15,930 nucleotides of DNA from an uncultured Pelagibacteraceae bacterium (GCA_902597695.1 CACJYH010000014.1:1-15930), one strand, 5' to 3'; shown: positions 1-7,839, numbered from the stretch's first letter. A program made the numbers and translations. The notes: a model not told the origin generated them from the letters alone.

Positions 1-56
1 AAAAAGATTACTGTATCGCCAATACCCATTCTATTTTGGACAGCTAATATTTTCAT
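1..56 (-). CDS. N-terminal fragment of a glycosyltransferase family 9 / heptosyltransferase-like protein
   Basis: The gene runs off the left edge; only the first 18 codons are present, reading MKILAVQNRMGIGDTVIF on the minus strand. A short beta strand followed by a glycine-containing 'GIGD' loop right after the start is typical of ADP-heptose:LPS heptosyltransferase-like enzymes (GT9), which usually begin with a K-I-L-V-(I/V)-(R/Q) strand and an iGD turn and act at the inner membrane in surface glycan assembly. There is no Shine-Dalgarno sequence. A TATAAA hexamer (63-68 on the minus strand) ends six bases before the ATG, so the message may be leaderless. The gene is divergent from the DapA-like gene, with only 50 bases between the two starts. 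The family call rests on 18 residues. Confidence 0.45.
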   Translation of the reverse strand, partial: MKILAVQNRMGIGDTVIF

Positions 57-106
57 ATTCAATTTATAAACTTTACTAATTTTTATATTTTATATAAATT
101 TTTATT

Positions 107-991
107 ATGACAAAAATAAGTGGGATATTTGCAGCTTCGATGTCAGTTCTAAACTCTGATTTAAGCTTAAATATTGAAAAAACCATATCACATGCAGAAA
201 ATTTAATTGACCAAGGTTGTCATGGCACTGCAATATTTGGAAGCACTGGCCAAGCACAATTAATTCCTATCGTTGAAAAGATTAAATTACTAAATCACCT
301 TTCAGAAAGTAAATACAAAGAAAAACATTTAATCGGAACAGGATTAAATTCTTTAAATGAAACAATTAATTTAATGAAAATTTCAGTTTCTCTAAACTTC
401 AAAAAATTTTTAATCATGCCACCGGCTTATTATAAATATCAAGACAAGGATGTAATAAACTTTTACACAAAAATCATTGATGCAGTGCCAGAGTCTAAAA
501 TTATACTTTATAATTTTGAAAAATTGTGTGGATATAAATTTAGTATTGAATGTGTAGAAAAATTAGTTGAAAAATTTCCTGATCAAATTGTAGGTGTAAA
601 GGATAGTTCTTACAATTTATTTGAAAAGTTAAAGTTGGAAAATTTTTCAGTTATGCCAGGTTCAGAGTCAAAATTACTTAAAGGATTAGATAATGGTTGC
701 TCAGGTGTTATTACCGCAACTTGTAATGCTACATCTCAATTAGCTCGAAAAGTTTACGATGATTTTAAAGAAAAGAAAGATCATTCTTTAAACCAAAAAT
801 TGGTTAATGTCAGAAATACTTTTGAAAAATATAATTTAATTTCAGCTCTTCACACTTTATTTTCAAAAGAGAACAAAATTTATGCAAATCTTTTACCACC
901 TTTAAGTCTACTTAGCGAAGTTGACGAGAGAAATCTCTTGCAGAGTTTAAAAGATTTAAATTTTGAAACTAAATCACAATTGGCAGCTTGA
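107..991 (+). CDS. DapA-superfamily (dihydrodipicolinate synthase / N-acetylneuraminate lyase-like) aldolase
   Basis: A 294-residue protein, the usual length for class I TIM-barrel aldolases of the DHDPS/NAL superfamily. The substrate-carboxylate loop is GSTGQ (residues 45-49, equivalent to GTTGE), the catalytic tyrosine is Y135 in ILYNFE, and the Schiff-base lysine is K165 in VGVKDSS. A glycine-rich strand GCSGVITATCNAT (197-209) fits the barrel's pyruvate-binding end. These residues support pyruvate-type Schiff-base chemistry. However, YNFE replaces the usual YN(V/I)P, and the arginine that in true DapA lies five residues after the tyrosine is missing, so lysine biosynthesis is not assured; a sugar-acid or hydroxy-acid lyase is equally possible. 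No Shine-Dalgarno sequence precedes the ATG. The stop codon lies one base before the ATG of the next gene, so the two are probably co-transcribed. Confidence 0.8.
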   Translation: MTKISGIFAASMSVLNSDLSLNIEKTISHAENLIDQGCHGTAIFGSTGQAQLIPIVEKIKLLNHLSESKYKEKHLIGTGLNSLNETINLMKISVSLNFKKFLIMPPAYYKYQDKDVINFYTKIIDAVPESKIILYNFEKLCGYKFSIECVEKLVEKFPDQIVGVKDSSYNLFEKLKLENFSVMPGSESKLLKGLDNGCSGVITATCNATSQLARKVYDDFKEKKDHSLNQKLVNVRNTFEKYNLISALHTLFSKENKIYANLLPPLSLLSEVDERNLLQSLKDLNFETKSQLAA

Positions 992-992
992 G

Positions 993-2180
993 ATGTATTT
1001 AGCGAGATTTCTTAATAAAGTATTTAAAAAAGGAGGGTTTATCCTAACAGATGCTGACTCCAAGGATTATATTATTGGTCAGCCAACTGACGATCCTATT
1101 AAATTAAAAATTCTAAATAAGAAACTTCATTATAAATTACTATTCCATCCTGATCTTTACTTTGGGGAGGCATACACAAATGGAGATATTGTTATCGAAA
1201 ATGGATCTCTGACAGATTTTTTAGATCTAGCATTGATGAATATTGGAAGAAACGAGTTAAACATTTTTAGTTATCTTTTAAATAAACTAAGGGGATCATA
1301 CCGATATCTTACCAATTTTAACTTCATCAAAAAATCTAAAATGAATGTTTCACATCATTATGATATCAAAGATGATCTTTATGATTTGTTTTTAGATCCT
1401 AAAAGACAATATTCATGTGCTTATTTTAAAAATGAAAATGATAGTCTTGAAACTGCACAGAATAACAAGATTCAACATATAATTAAAAAATTAAATATTA
1501 AACCTGACCAAAAAGTTTTAGACATAGGATGTGGCTGGGGATCATTAGCAATTGATATTGCTAAAAACGCTAAGTGTGAGGTTACAGGAATAACCCTATC
1601 AGAAAATCAACTAAGCTATTGTAATCAAAAAGCAAAAGAAATGAATTTACAGAACCAAGTAAAATTTAAGCTTATGGATTATAGAGAGCTGGATGAGAAA
1701 TTTGATAGAATAGTGAGTGTTGGCATGTTTGAACACGTTGGAAGAAAATTTTATAAAAAGTTTTTTAAACAAATTGAAAAATTGTTGAAAGATGATGGTG
1801 TTTCGTTAATTCACACTATTGGGTCTGTTAACCCGCCAAGAGATCCTCATCCTTGGATTACAAAATATATTTTTCCTGGTGGTTACACACCAAGCTTAAG
1901 TGAAGTAACGAATCCTATTGAAAAAGCTGGCTTAATTGTAACCGATATTGAAGTTTTAAGACTTCACTATGCTCATACTTTAAGACACTGGAAAGAAAAC
2001 TGTTTAAAAAATAAAGATAAAATAATCCAAATGTTCGATGAAAAATTTTTTAGAATGTGGGAGTTTTATCTCGCTGGTTGTGAAATGGCATTTAAGTGGG
2101 GTGATCAAGTTGTTTATCAATTTCAACTCACCAAAAATTATAGATCAACCCCTGTGACTAGAGACTATATTTATCAATAA
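993..2180 (+). CDS. cfa: Cyclopropane-fatty-acyl-phospholipid synthase
   Basis: This SAM-dependent enzyme adds a methylene bridge across cis double bonds of acyl chains in membrane phospholipids. At 395 residues it is the normal size. After an N-terminal domain (about 1-115) come HHYD (121-124), the YSCAYF segment with C142 (the conserved active-site cysteine), the SAM-binding loop LDIGCGWGS (176-184), SVGMFEHVG with E247, LIHTIG with H274, and the WITKYIFPGGYTPSL signature (288-302), all typical of CFA synthases. The ATG at 993 was preferred to an in-frame TTG at 963: it begins the conserved domain and lies one base after the stop of the DapA-like gene, whereas the TTG start would overlap that gene by 29 bases. 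No clear ribosome binding site is visible, so translational coupling to the upstream gene is likely. The stop codon lies within a perfect 19-base palindrome. Confidence 0.93.
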   Translation: MYLARFLNKVFKKGGFILTDADSKDYIIGQPTDDPIKLKILNKKLHYKLLFHPDLYFGEAYTNGDIVIENGSLTDFLDLALMNIGRNELNIFSYLLNKLRGSYRYLTNFNFIKKSKMNVSHHYDIKDDLYDLFLDPKRQYSCAYFKNENDSLETAQNNKIQHIIKKLNIKPDQKVLDIGCGWGSLAIDIAKNAKCEVTGITLSENQLSYCNQKAKEMNLQNQVKFKLMDYRELDEKFDRIVSVGMFEHVGRKFYKKFFKQIEKLLKDDGVSLIHTIGSVNPPRDPHPWITKYIFPGGYTPSLSEVTNPIEKAGLIVTDIEVLRLHYAHTLRHWKENCLKNKDKIIQMFDEKFFRMWEFYLAGCEMAFKWGDQVVYQFQLTKNYRSTPVTRDYIYQ

Positions 2181-2190
2181 ATTATTGATA
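2172..2190. repeat. Perfect 19-bp palindrome across the cfa stop codon
   Basis: TATCAATAA and TTATTGATA flank a single central A. The left arm is the last nine bases of cfa, including its TAA. No T-run follows, so it is not a standard intrinsic terminator. It could be a weak hairpin marking the 3' end of cfa mRNA, a protein-binding site before the next gene, or chance in AT-rich DNA. Confidence 0.35.
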
Positions 2191-2209
2191 GAATCATTTC
2201 TTCTCAGAA

Positions 2210-3376
2210 ATGAAAAAAAAACAAAAAAAACCCAAAAAATCATTTAAGTTTCGAAGAAAAGGTAAAAAAACTAAAAGGGTTGTTAAAAAATTTAAAAAAA
2301 AAAGAGTTATCAAAAAAAAGAAAAATAAAATTAAAAAAAAAAAAACCAATTATTTAAAACAAATTAAAAAAACCCAAAACGAAAGTATAGTTTTAAAATT
2401 AGTTAAATTACAGCTATCCCTGAAACCCCAATTCAATTTTAAATTTAATTTTAGTTTAGAAAAACATATCCAAGGTTTTTTTGACAAAATTTCAGAGACA
2501 ATTTCAAGTTATAAAGTTTTAAAACGTGATGAAAAAAGAAGAATTAAGATAGAAAAAATCGAGAGAGAGAGGACAGAAAAAATTGAGTTGGCTAAACAAA
2601 AAGAGGAAGAACAAGCTCTCAGAGTTAAACTAAAAGAACAAACACTTAAAGAAGAAGCAAGATTAGAAAAACAACGAGTAAAAGATATAAAATTATTCCT
2701 AAGAAAAGAGCAAGCACTTTTGAGAATTGAGCAAGCTGAAAAACAAAAACAGTTTTTAAAACAATTAAGACTAGATAAACAAATTGAAAAATTCAGAATT
2801 AGAGAAGTCAAGGAACTAGAAAAACTTGAGAAAATTTCTTTAAAAGAAAAAAGAGAAGACTATGCAGGTTTACAAGAAAGAATTGATAAACTTAAGGAAA
2901 AATATCGATTACTTCGAGATCAAAAAATTAAAGAAAGGGTTGAAGCATTAGGGGTTAAACTTCAAGGTGATGAAGATAGAGAAACCTTATTAGAAAAAGA
3001 AAAAGAATATACTTTAGCAAGACAAAAAATTGAATTTGCATTAGAAAGTTTTTACAGAAGTGCAAGTAGCCTAGTATTTCAATTAAATAAAAGACATATC
3101 ACCCGCGACATGTCTATTTTCCGTTGTATAGACAGAAGATTTGAAACAGGTGAAGTTTTTATTAAATGGGACGAGTCCCAAGATGATGATTGGTTATTAT
3201 TGATTTATATTAAAAATAATTCTCCAGATGAAGGAATTGTTATTGAAGATAAAACTAATCCTGAAAAAAATCTTTCTCATGAGTTTAGAAATGTAGATAT
3301 CTTCAAAGCCTCAGATACAATGGTAGACTCTTTAACGCAACTCATTGCAAGGAAAAGAGCCAAAAATAACAATTAA
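2210..3376 (+). CDS. Lysine-rich coiled-coil protein of unknown function
   Basis: Family not recognised. The 388-residue protein has three visible parts. Residues 1-50 form an extremely basic tail (27 lysines and 4 arginines in 50 positions, no acidic residue). Residues about 60-100 form a less charged linker with alternating aromatic residues (LKPQFNFKFNF, 71-81). Residues about 100-275 are an uninterrupted, highly charged helical region rich in E, K, R, L and Q, likely a long coiled coil. A C-terminal part (about 276-388) looks globular, with FYRSASSLVFQLNKRH, RCIDRRFETGEVFIKW and an acidic DESQDDDW stretch. There is no signal peptide or membrane helix. The tail would suit binding to nucleic acid, ribosome or anionic membrane, but that is inference. 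It sits 29 bases after cfa and 30 bases before a small membrane protein on the same strand. The start lacks a Shine-Dalgarno sequence. The tail-coding DNA contains long A-runs, yet the frame stays open. Confidence 0.8.
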   Translation: MKKKQKKPKKSFKFRRKGKKTKRVVKKFKKKRVIKKKKNKIKKKKTNYLKQIKKTQNESIVLKLVKLQLSLKPQFNFKFNFSLEKHIQGFFDKISETISSYKVLKRDEKRRIKIEKIERERTEKIELAKQKEEEQALRVKLKEQTLKEEARLEKQRVKDIKLFLRKEQALLRIEQAEKQKQFLKQLRLDKQIEKFRIREVKELEKLEKISLKEKREDYAGLQERIDKLKEKYRLLRDQKIKERVEALGVKLQGDEDRETLLEKEKEYTLARQKIEFALESFYRSASSLVFQLNKRHITRDMSIFRCIDRRFETGEVFIKWDESQDDDWLLLIYIKNNSPDEGIVIEDKTNPEKNLSHEFRNVDIFKASDTMVDSLTQLIARKRAKNNN

Positions 3377-3406
3377 ACATTTATATTAAATTAGGTATTA
3401 TCTATA

Positions 3407-3700
3407 ATGATTTTAGGATCTGCCTTTCTAATAATTTTATATTTAATTTTCAGATACATTATTGCGTGGATCACATATTTTAATAATTTGGACCCAAGAC
3501 TTGGTGATAGTACATGGCGGTTTACGTATGATTATCCGGTAGTTGGTGAGAGAGATATCTCTGATTTGGATGATAAGGACTTTGTTAGATTAAGAAGAAA
3601 AAAGAATAAAATTATTTTATTAATGTACTCAATAGTCTTAGTAATGTTTGTATCTTCTATGTCTTTATTAAGTAAATTTTTATTATTTTTTACAAGTTAG
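3407..3700 (+). CDS. Small two-helix membrane protein, hypothetical
   Basis: Family not recognised. The 97 residues contain an N-terminal hydrophobic helix (about 2-22, ILGSAFLIILYLIFRYIIAW), a polar middle part (about 24-66) with DPRLGDSTWRFTYDYP and an acidic ISDLDDKDF stretch followed by a basic LRRKKNK cluster, and a second hydrophobic helix (about 69-93). The RRKKNK cluster just before helix two suggests, by the positive-inside rule, that the middle loop is cytoplasmic. A TATTAT hexamer (3396-3401) ends five bases before the ATG and no Shine-Dalgarno sequence is seen. The 3' end overlaps the convergent DCC-family gene by 11 bases. It may be co-transcribed with the lysine-rich protein 30 bases upstream. 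Confidence 0.7.
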   Translation: MILGSAFLIILYLIFRYIIAWITYFNNLDPRLGDSTWRFTYDYPVVGERDISDLDDKDFVRLRRKKNKIILLMYSIVLVMFVSSMSLLSKFLLFFTS

Positions 3701-4046
3701 ATTTTTTAAGCTGCTTTTTATTTTTTAAGTAAAGAAAAAAAGCTACTATTTCGTATACAATTGAAAATATATTAAAGATGATTGGTAACTTAAAAAATTT
3801 ATAAAGAAATTTATATTTTGGCATTTTTTTCCATAATAATAAAAAAGCTTCCGCACCTCCAATAACTTTTTCACCATCTTTGACATGCAGTCTTCTCAAA
3901 AGTTGTTTACTATCTTTAGAGGTTTCTTGTTCTGCTAATTCATTATCTGTAATATCAACCCAATCAATTTCCTCTATTTCTTCCTTCTTATAGAGATCAA
4001 TTTCTGCCTTACAAATTTTACAAGAATTATTAAAATAAACTTTCAT
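3690..4046 (-). CDS. DCC-family (DUF393 / YuxK-like) thiol-disulfide oxidoreductase
   Basis: The 118-residue protein begins MKVYFNNSCKIC, a beta strand followed by a C-x-x-C pair (C9, C12) at the place where DCC-family proteins carry their DGxCxxC motif. A helix follows with KKEEIEEIDWVDITD, then a strand and a GGAEAFLLLWKKMP segment (the usual GxxAfl.l element), and a hydrophobic C-terminal part (about 88-107) ending in a lysine-rich tail. Family members have a thioredoxin-like fold and are presumed redox proteins; the substrate is unknown. The N-x-S-C form, without the usual Asp-Gly before the first Cys, is a small deviation. The gene is divergent from tldD (85 bases between starts) and overlaps the preceding plus-strand gene tail to tail by 11 bases. 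Confidence 0.75.
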   Translation of the reverse strand: MKVYFNNSCKICKAEIDLYKKEEIEEIDWVDITDNELAEQETSKDSKQLLRRLHVKDGEKVIGGAEAFLLLWKKMPKYKFLYKFFKLPIIFNIFSIVYEIVAFFLYLKNKKQLKKSNL

Positions 4047-4068
4047 AATTAGATGTTTTATTACTAAT

Positions 4069-4096
4069 TTGTCCCATATATGTACATGCGTAAAAT
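4069..4096 (+). promoter_or_regulatory. Candidate sigma-70-type promoter of the tldD operon
   Basis: TTGTCC (4069-4074), a 16-base spacer and TAAAAT (4091-4096) lie 35 bases before the tldD ATG, in the divergent gap between the DCC-family gene and tldD. This is a consensus match by eye only; AT-rich DNA gives many near matches. Confidence 0.35.
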
Positions 4097-4131
4097 ACTC
4101 TAGTTGAAAAATCTTTGAAACAATCTATTTA

Positions 4132-5553
4132 ATGTCTTCTATGAGTAATTTCTTTGAAAAATCTGACCTATCAAGAAGTGAGGCTGAAAATATTATTTCG
4201 GATACTCTTCAAAAATGTGATGATGGTGAGTTGTACTTAGAAAATTCTAAATCTGAGTCAATTTTACTAGATGATAATAAGATAAAAAATTCTAGTTATA
4301 ATTCAGATTTAGGATTTGGGTTTAGAGCTATCTCTGATGAAGTAGTTGCTTATTCTCATTCTAATGAAATTTCAAAAAACTCCTTAAAGCAATCTTCAGA
4401 AAATTTAAAATCGACACTTAAATCTGTCAAAGGTACCTATAATCATGAAATTCCTAAATCTAATAAGAAATATTATGAGAACATCAACCCTATTGAACAA
4501 AAATCTCTTAATGAAAAAATTAAAATACTTAATGAAGTAAATAATTATTTGCGTTCAAAAGATGACAACATTAAACAAGTTACTGCTAATTTTTTGGGAG
4601 AACAAAAAACAGTTGAAATAATTAGATCTGGTGGAGAAACTTTAACTGATGTTCGTCCTTTAATAAGATTCAATGTATCCGTTATGCTTGAGAAAAATGG
4701 GAGAAAAGAGACGGGTGTGTATGGTGTTGGGGGAAGACAATCTTATGACTCTTATTTAAAAGATGATAACTGGAAAAGTGTTTGTGATGAGGCTTTGAGA
4801 ATAGCTTCGGTAAATTTAGAAAGTAAACCTGCACCAGCTGGTGAAATGAAAGTTGTGCTAGGACCTGGTTGGCCGGCAATATTAATTCATGAGGCTGTTG
4901 GTCATGGTTTAGAAGGGGATTTTAACAGAAAAAAAACCTCAGCTTTTCATAATTTAATGGGCCAAAAAGTTGCAAGTGAGGGAGTTACAATTGTTGATGA
5001 TGGCACTATTGATAACAGAAGAGGTAGTCTTACGATTGATGATGAGGGAACCCCGACAGAAAAAACTGTTTTAATTGAGAATGGGATTTTAAAAAATTTT
5101 ATGCAAGATCGTCTAAACGCTCGTTTAATGAAAACCAAATCTACAGGTAGTGGAAGAAGAGAAAACTATAGACATATTGTTCTTCCAAGAATGAGAAATA
5201 CGATGATGCTGAGTGGTAATCAGACTCAAGATGAGATGATTAAAGCTGTCGACAAAGGTATTTTTGCTGTGAGTTTTGGTGGCGGACAGGTTGATATTAC
5301 CTCTGGAAAATTTGTATTCAATTGTACTGAAGCTTATGAGATTGTTAATGGTAAAATTGGATCTCCAATTAAAGGTGCGACACTTATTGGAGATGGCCCT
5401 TCAATTTTAAAAGAAGTTTCTATGGTTGGGAATGACATGATGATGGATCCTGGTATTGGAACATGTGGAAAAGCTGGCCAAGGTGTTCCTGTGGGCGTTG
5501 CTCAACCATCTATACTAATTAATAAAATGACTGTTGGTGGCACAAAACTTTAA
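4132..5553 (+). CDS. tldD: Metalloprotease TldD
   Basis: The catalytic subunit of the TldD/TldE (PmbA) heterodimeric zinc metalloprotease, a cytoplasmic enzyme known in other bacteria to process microcin-type modified peptides and to degrade unfolded small proteins such as CcdA. At 473 residues it is close to the usual length of about 480. The zinc motif HEAVGH lies at 253-258 within AILIHEAVGHGLEGD, and the C-terminal GTCGKAGQGVPVG segment supplies C445, which matches the third zinc ligand of the E. coli protein. DRLNARLM and RMRNTMM are further family hallmarks. The start at 4132 (MSSMS) competes with an in-frame ATG at 4141; neither has a Shine-Dalgarno sequence. The TAA is followed directly by the ATG of pmbA with no base between, so the two subunits are translated from one message, probably in balanced amounts. 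Confidence 0.96.
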   Translation: MSSMSNFFEKSDLSRSEAENIISDTLQKCDDGELYLENSKSESILLDDNKIKNSSYNSDLGFGFRAISDEVVAYSHSNEISKNSLKQSSENLKSTLKSVKGTYNHEIPKSNKKYYENINPIEQKSLNEKIKILNEVNNYLRSKDDNIKQVTANFLGEQKTVEIIRSGGETLTDVRPLIRFNVSVMLEKNGRKETGVYGVGGRQSYDSYLKDDNWKSVCDEALRIASVNLESKPAPAGEMKVVLGPGWPAILIHEAVGHGLEGDFNRKKTSAFHNLMGQKVASEGVTIVDDGTIDNRRGSLTIDDEGTPTEKTVLIENGILKNFMQDRLNARLMKTKSTGSGRRENYRHIVLPRMRNTMMLSGNQTQDEMIKAVDKGIFAVSFGGGQVDITSGKFVFNCTEAYEIVNGKIGSPIKGATLIGDGPSILKEVSMVGNDMMMDPGIGTCGKAGQGVPVGVAQPSILINKMTVGGTKL

Positions 5554-6870
5554 ATGGTCAAAGATCAAGAATTTTTAGAAAAAAAAGCATCATATTGTTT
5601 AGGTTTAGCTAAAAAATTAGGCGCAACCGAGTCCAGTGTGATTGTTAATAACTCTGTATCTGAAACTGTTAATTTTAGAAATAAAAAACTAGACGAGTCT
5701 AATAGGTCAGATGATCTTGGAATAAGCATTACCACTTACATTGGAAAAAAAAAGTCATCAATATCTTCCTCTAATTTACTTGATGATAATCTAAACATTT
5801 TGATTGAAAAATGTGTTGAGACAACAAAAAATACTCCTGAAGATGAATTTAATTCATTACCAGATAAAGATTTATTGGCCAAAGAAGTTAAGGATTTAGA
5901 TCTTTATGACGATACCCATATAGAAAACGATCAAAAAATAGATTATTTAAAAAAGTTAGAATCTGCTGCTTCCAGTGATAAAAAGATTGTTAATACAGAA
6001 TCTAGTTTTACTCAAAATAAATCAAATTTTACTTTAGCCAATAGTGGAGGTTTTTGTGCTGGCTACAAAACATCTTCATTTACAGCTTCGAGTGTTACAG
6101 TTGCAAAAGATGAAAAAAGTATGGAGAGAGATTATGAATATTCTAGTAAATGTTTTCTGAAAGACTTGGATGACGCAGGAGAATTAGGTAAACAAGCTGC
6201 TGATCAAACCATTAGAAAATTAAGCCCCAAAAAAATAGGTAGTGAAAAAATTGCTATAATTTTTGACAAAAGAATTGCTAAGGGAATACTAAGTACTTTT
6301 GCAAGTGCGATTTCATCATCAGCAATATCAAGAGGAACCTCTTTTTTAAAAGACAAAGTTAACCAAAAAATTTTTTCTGATAAAATTAATGTCTTAGATA
6401 AACCGGATATACTCAAAGGTTTAGGCTCAAGAAATTTTGATAGCGAGGGGGTTAAAACTGATACTCTTAAGTTAGTAGACCAAGGAATTTTAAAACATTA
6501 TTTGATTGATACTTACAATGGAAAAAAATTAAACCTTAAATCAAATGGAAGATGTGGAGGGACAAGCAATCTTTATTTTGAAAATGGAAATATTAGTTTT
6601 AAAGATTTATTGAATTCAAAATCAAAAAGTCTCTATATTACAGAAACTATAGGACACGGAAGTAACATTGTAACTGGTGATTATTCTGTAGGTGCAACAG
6701 GTTTTTTAGTGGAAAACGGAGAGTTTAGGTATCCTATAAATGAAATTACTATTGCAGGTAATTTTAAAGACATGTTTAAAAATATTACCCTCGCAAATGA
6801 TTTAGAGTTTAAATATTCAACCAATTCACCAACCATGATGATTGAGGGAATGGTTGTTGCTGGTAAATGA
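5554..6870 (+). CDS. pmbA: PmbA/TldE, partner subunit of the TldD protease
   Basis: The 438-residue homologue of TldD without HExxxH. Where TldD has its zinc motif, this protein reads KRIAKGILSTFASAIS, as expected for the non-catalytic subunit, which forms the substrate chamber with TldD. The C-terminal family signature is clear: TETIGHGSNIVTGDYSVGATGF (with GDYSVGA at 375-381), then VENGEFRYPINEITIAGN. The LKHYLIDTYNGKKL and CGGTSNLYFENG segments are also family-typical. It starts immediately after the tldD stop, and its own TGA shares the ATGA overlap with the following oxidoreductase gene, giving a three-gene translationally coupled operon. Confidence 0.95.
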   Translation: MVKDQEFLEKKASYCLGLAKKLGATESSVIVNNSVSETVNFRNKKLDESNRSDDLGISITTYIGKKKSSISSSNLLDDNLNILIEKCVETTKNTPEDEFNSLPDKDLLAKEVKDLDLYDDTHIENDQKIDYLKKLESAASSDKKIVNTESSFTQNKSNFTLANSGGFCAGYKTSSFTASSVTVAKDEKSMERDYEYSSKCFLKDLDDAGELGKQAADQTIRKLSPKKIGSEKIAIIFDKRIAKGILSTFASAISSSAISRGTSFLKDKVNQKIFSDKINVLDKPDILKGLGSRNFDSEGVKTDTLKLVDQGILKHYLIDTYNGKKLNLKSNGRCGGTSNLYFENGNISFKDLLNSKSKSLYITETIGHGSNIVTGDYSVGATGFLVENGEFRYPINEITIAGNFKDMFKNITLANDLEFKYSTNSPTMMIEGMVVAGK

Positions 6871-7838
6871 GTGAATTTTGCGTAATCGGCTCAGGTATTT
6901 CCGGAGCTACAATTGCGAATCTTCTTAATAAAAAAAATTCAGTAATCTTATTTGATAAAGCACGTGGTCCAGGAGGACGTGCATCTTTCAAAAGAATGAA
7001 AGGCAATATAGGCTTTGATCATGGCACTCAATACTTTTCGCCAAAAACCCCAGAATTTAAAAAATTTACCAAAGATTTAATTAAAAAAAGAATTTTAAAG
7101 GTTTGGGGTGGTAAACACATTTTTCTTAATTCCAAAAAAAAAGAAAATAAAAAACATCTGAAAATTATAGGTAAAAATGGGAACAATGATATTAGCAAGT
7201 ACTTATTAAAAAAAATCAATTGTAACTATCAAAGTGAATTAAAAAAAATTCATTATAAAAACAAACTTTGGCATTTATCATTTGCTGATGGAAAATTGAG
7301 ATCTTTTAAAAGTATTATTTTGACCTGTCCTTTTCCACAATTAAAAAAACTCTCTAAAAGATTCATAAATAATTCTTTTTTAAAAAAATCAATAAAAATG
7401 GATGCAAATATAACTACTATGATTGCTATAAAAAAAAACAAGAAATCAAATAGCAGCTATCTCTTTGAAGATCCAATTCTTGGTTGGGCAGGTAATGAAA
7501 ATTCAAAAAAAAGATTTAAATCAAAATATGATTTATGGACCCTTCAAAGTACATTTAAGTGGGCAAATAAAAAAATCAACCAAAATAAAAATAATAAGAA
7601 AAAGAATTCAAAAATTATGATTGATAAGTTCTTTCAACTTTCAAATATTAAAAAAACGAAAATAAACTTCTCTCTTAATCATGGTTGGAAATATTCTTCC
7701 AATTCAAAACCTTTAAAAATTAAAAGCTTTTGGGATCCAAAGAAAAAAATAGGTGTCTGTGGTGATTGGTTTGTAGGACCAAGACTAGAGTCGGGATGGA
7801 TAAGTGCACAGGACTTATTTAAGAAAATTTCAAGATAG
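6867..7838 (+). CDS. FAD/NAD(P)-binding amine-oxidase-type oxidoreductase, renalase-like (COG3380 type)
   Basis: The 323-residue flavoprotein starts with a Rossmann dinucleotide-binding fingerprint: FCVIGSGISGATIANLL (GSGISG, 8-13), with an acidic residue at the end of strand two (LFDKARGPGGRAS, 28-40; D30), then FDHGTQYFS (50-58). This is the standard N-terminus of the renalase / amine-oxidase-like group. The C-terminus closes the FAD site with IGVCGDWFVGPRLESGWISA (D300 binding ribityl or pyrophosphate). The middle is unusually lysine/asparagine-rich and less conserved in appearance, as expected for the substrate domain; the substrate is unknown. The start is the ATG of the ATGA overlap with pmbA, which implies coupled translation. 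The stop lies one base from the stop of the convergent DUF6134-like gene, with no terminator seen between them. Confidence 0.88.
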   Translation: MSEFCVIGSGISGATIANLLNKKNSVILFDKARGPGGRASFKRMKGNIGFDHGTQYFSPKTPEFKKFTKDLIKKRILKVWGGKHIFLNSKKKENKKHLKIIGKNGNNDISKYLLKKINCNYQSELKKIHYKNKLWHLSFADGKLRSFKSIILTCPFPQLKKLSKRFINNSFLKKSIKMDANITTMIAIKKNKKSNSSYLFEDPILGWAGNENSKKRFKSKYDLWTLQSTFKWANKKINQNKNNKKKNSKIMIDKFFQLSNIKKTKINFSLNHGWKYSSNSKPLKIKSFWDPKKKIGVCGDWFVGPRLESGWISAQDLFKKISR

Positions 7839-7839
7839 A

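Noticed and set aside
963..992. TTG-initiated extension of cfa
   Set aside because: It would overlap the preceding gene by 29 bases, adds residues with no family match, and an ATG at 993 begins the conserved N-terminus.
2509..2811. 100-codon minus-strand frame opposite the lysine-rich protein
   Set aside because: The Ser/Leu/Phe/Cys-rich composition is exactly what the complement of Glu/Lys/Arg-rich coiled-coil codons gives.
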